From NCBI GenBank assembly GCA_019637075.1, contig JAHBWI010000004.1, forward strand, positions 1 to 64,000: a stretch of 64,000 nucleotides of DNA. The letters are read 5' to 3'. The position numbers were made by a program, and so were the translations under genes. Positions 63,510 through 64,000 of the stretch are shown here, piece after piece. Position 1 is the stretch's first letter; each line of letters opens with the position of its first letter. Below the pieces are notes generated by a model. The model saw only the letters and a list, made by a program, of their open reading frames with translations, had not been told where the DNA came from and made no database searches. Origin of the DNA: Nitrospiraceae bacterium. GTDB lineage: Bacteria > Nitrospirota > Nitrospiria > Nitrospirales > Nitrospiraceae.

Positions 63510-64000
63510 GCTCCGTCATCAGCAAGACTTGGCCCAAGATGACGGGCCGGCAGGAGTTCGAATTCCTGGCCGACTTGGTCATGAAACACTCGACCGGTGA
63601 CCATACCGTCATGCAGCTGCATGATTCGCACGGCGGGACGACGCGTTTCGCCAACAATCAGATCGTGCAGAATGTGAATAGTCGCCGCGGCACGCTGTCC
63701 GTGACCGTGGCATTCGGTCGCCGTCGCGGCACCGCGACCACGACGGATTTCACGGCGGGAGCGGTGCGTGAGGCGCTCAAGAGGGCCGAACGCGTGGCCC
63801 GTGCCGCGCCGGAAGATCCCGAATATCTGCCTCCCGTCGGCCCGCAACAATACCTCTCCTTGCCGACATCGCGACCCGAGACCGTGCTCGCCGGTCCGAC
63901 CCGGCGGCTTGACTATGCCCGCGAAGCGATCGGGCAGTGCAAGATGGAGAACCTGAGCGCGGCGGGAACGGTGGCCTCGTCGACCTCGATCGTCGGTCTG
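63506..64000 (+). CDS. PmbA/TldE-family protein, 5' part only
   Basis: The frame starts at the ATG overlapping the tldD stop (ATGA) and is open to the end of the window: 165 codons, with the C-terminus missing. The N-terminal part reads MSSVISKTWPKMTGRQEFEF, then VMQLHDSHGGTTRFANNQIVQN and RRGTLSVTVAFGRRRGTATT. This is the N-terminal pattern shared by TldD and PmbA, so it is the usual partner subunit. The catalytic part lies beyond the window. Confidence 0.85.
   Translation, partial: MSSVISKTWPKMTGRQEFEFLADLVMKHSTGDHTVMQLHDSHGGTTRFANNQIVQNVNSRRGTLSVTVAFGRRRGTATTTDFTAGAVREALKRAERVARAAPEDPEYLPPVGPQQYLSLPTSRPETVLAGPTRRLDYAREAIGQCKMENLSAAGTVASSTSIVGL

Overview
The window looks like chromosomal DNA from a GC-rich, Gram-negative, CO2-fixing bacterium of the Nitrospira (Nitrospirota) type. 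This is inferred from remembered gene content, not a database search. The evidence is a DabA/DabB-type inorganic-carbon transporter with a PII-like partner and a beta-carbonic anhydrase, a doubled ThyX-like protein, DsrE/F/H-like genes beside dnaA, several cytochrome c and thiol/redox genes, and a dispersed ~120 bp intergenic repeat. I see no phage, insertion sequence, CRISPR array, rRNA or tRNA gene.

Layout. 1-14.8 kb (mostly minus strand): an MFS transporter, a DedA-rhodanese fusion, a dihaem peroxidase divergent from an OxyR with both redox cysteines, a ferredoxin-metallo-beta-lactamase fusion, an AlkA-type glycosylase, RidA, an SDR, a nitroreductase, and a complete RND efflux operon. 14.8-24.6 kb: a CPA1 Na+/H+ antiporter behind a hairpin and a 37-codon leader ORF, a periplasmic metallo-hydrolase, a glycogen-debranching-like enzyme, two VOC proteins, an FrnE-like DsbA, a pirin and an NmrA-like protein. 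24.6-36.6 kb: a replication and translation core of smpB, DUF721/DciA, gyrA, gyrB, dnaN, dnaA, a probable oriC, dsrEFH-like genes and hisS. recF is missing from its usual place between dnaN and gyrB. 36.9-39.4 kb: a doubled ThyX-like protein and a TPR protein. 39.8-48.3 kb: a carbon-uptake island of dabB, a NuoM/N-like subunit, dabA, a PII-like gene and a small unknown, divergent from DUF2294 and carbonic anhydrase. 48.4-54.4 kb: SelO, a patatin, two alpha/beta hydrolases, a 55-residue cysteine-containing protein, a HugZ-like FMN protein and a SYLF protein. 54.5-64 kb: EttA, a lipoprotein patatin, two nucleotide-sugar/SDR proteins, a cytochrome c interrupted by an in-frame TAG, a DUF1295 membrane protein, a small lipoprotein, an HTH/zinc-ribbon regulator, and TldD with the start of PmbA.

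Points of most interest: (1) the Dab operon carries a third gene whose NuoM/N-like product appears to have lost both proton-channel lysines; (2) DnaA boxes lie on both sides of the dsrEFH genes, one beside an 84% A+T island; (3) a dispersed inverted repeat twice ends 2 bp from a stop codon; (4) a cytochrome c gene is intact apart from one amber codon; (5) a leader ORF overlaps nhaP and carries the only good ribosome binding site. All assignments come from reading sequence and remembered family motifs; no searches or folding were run.
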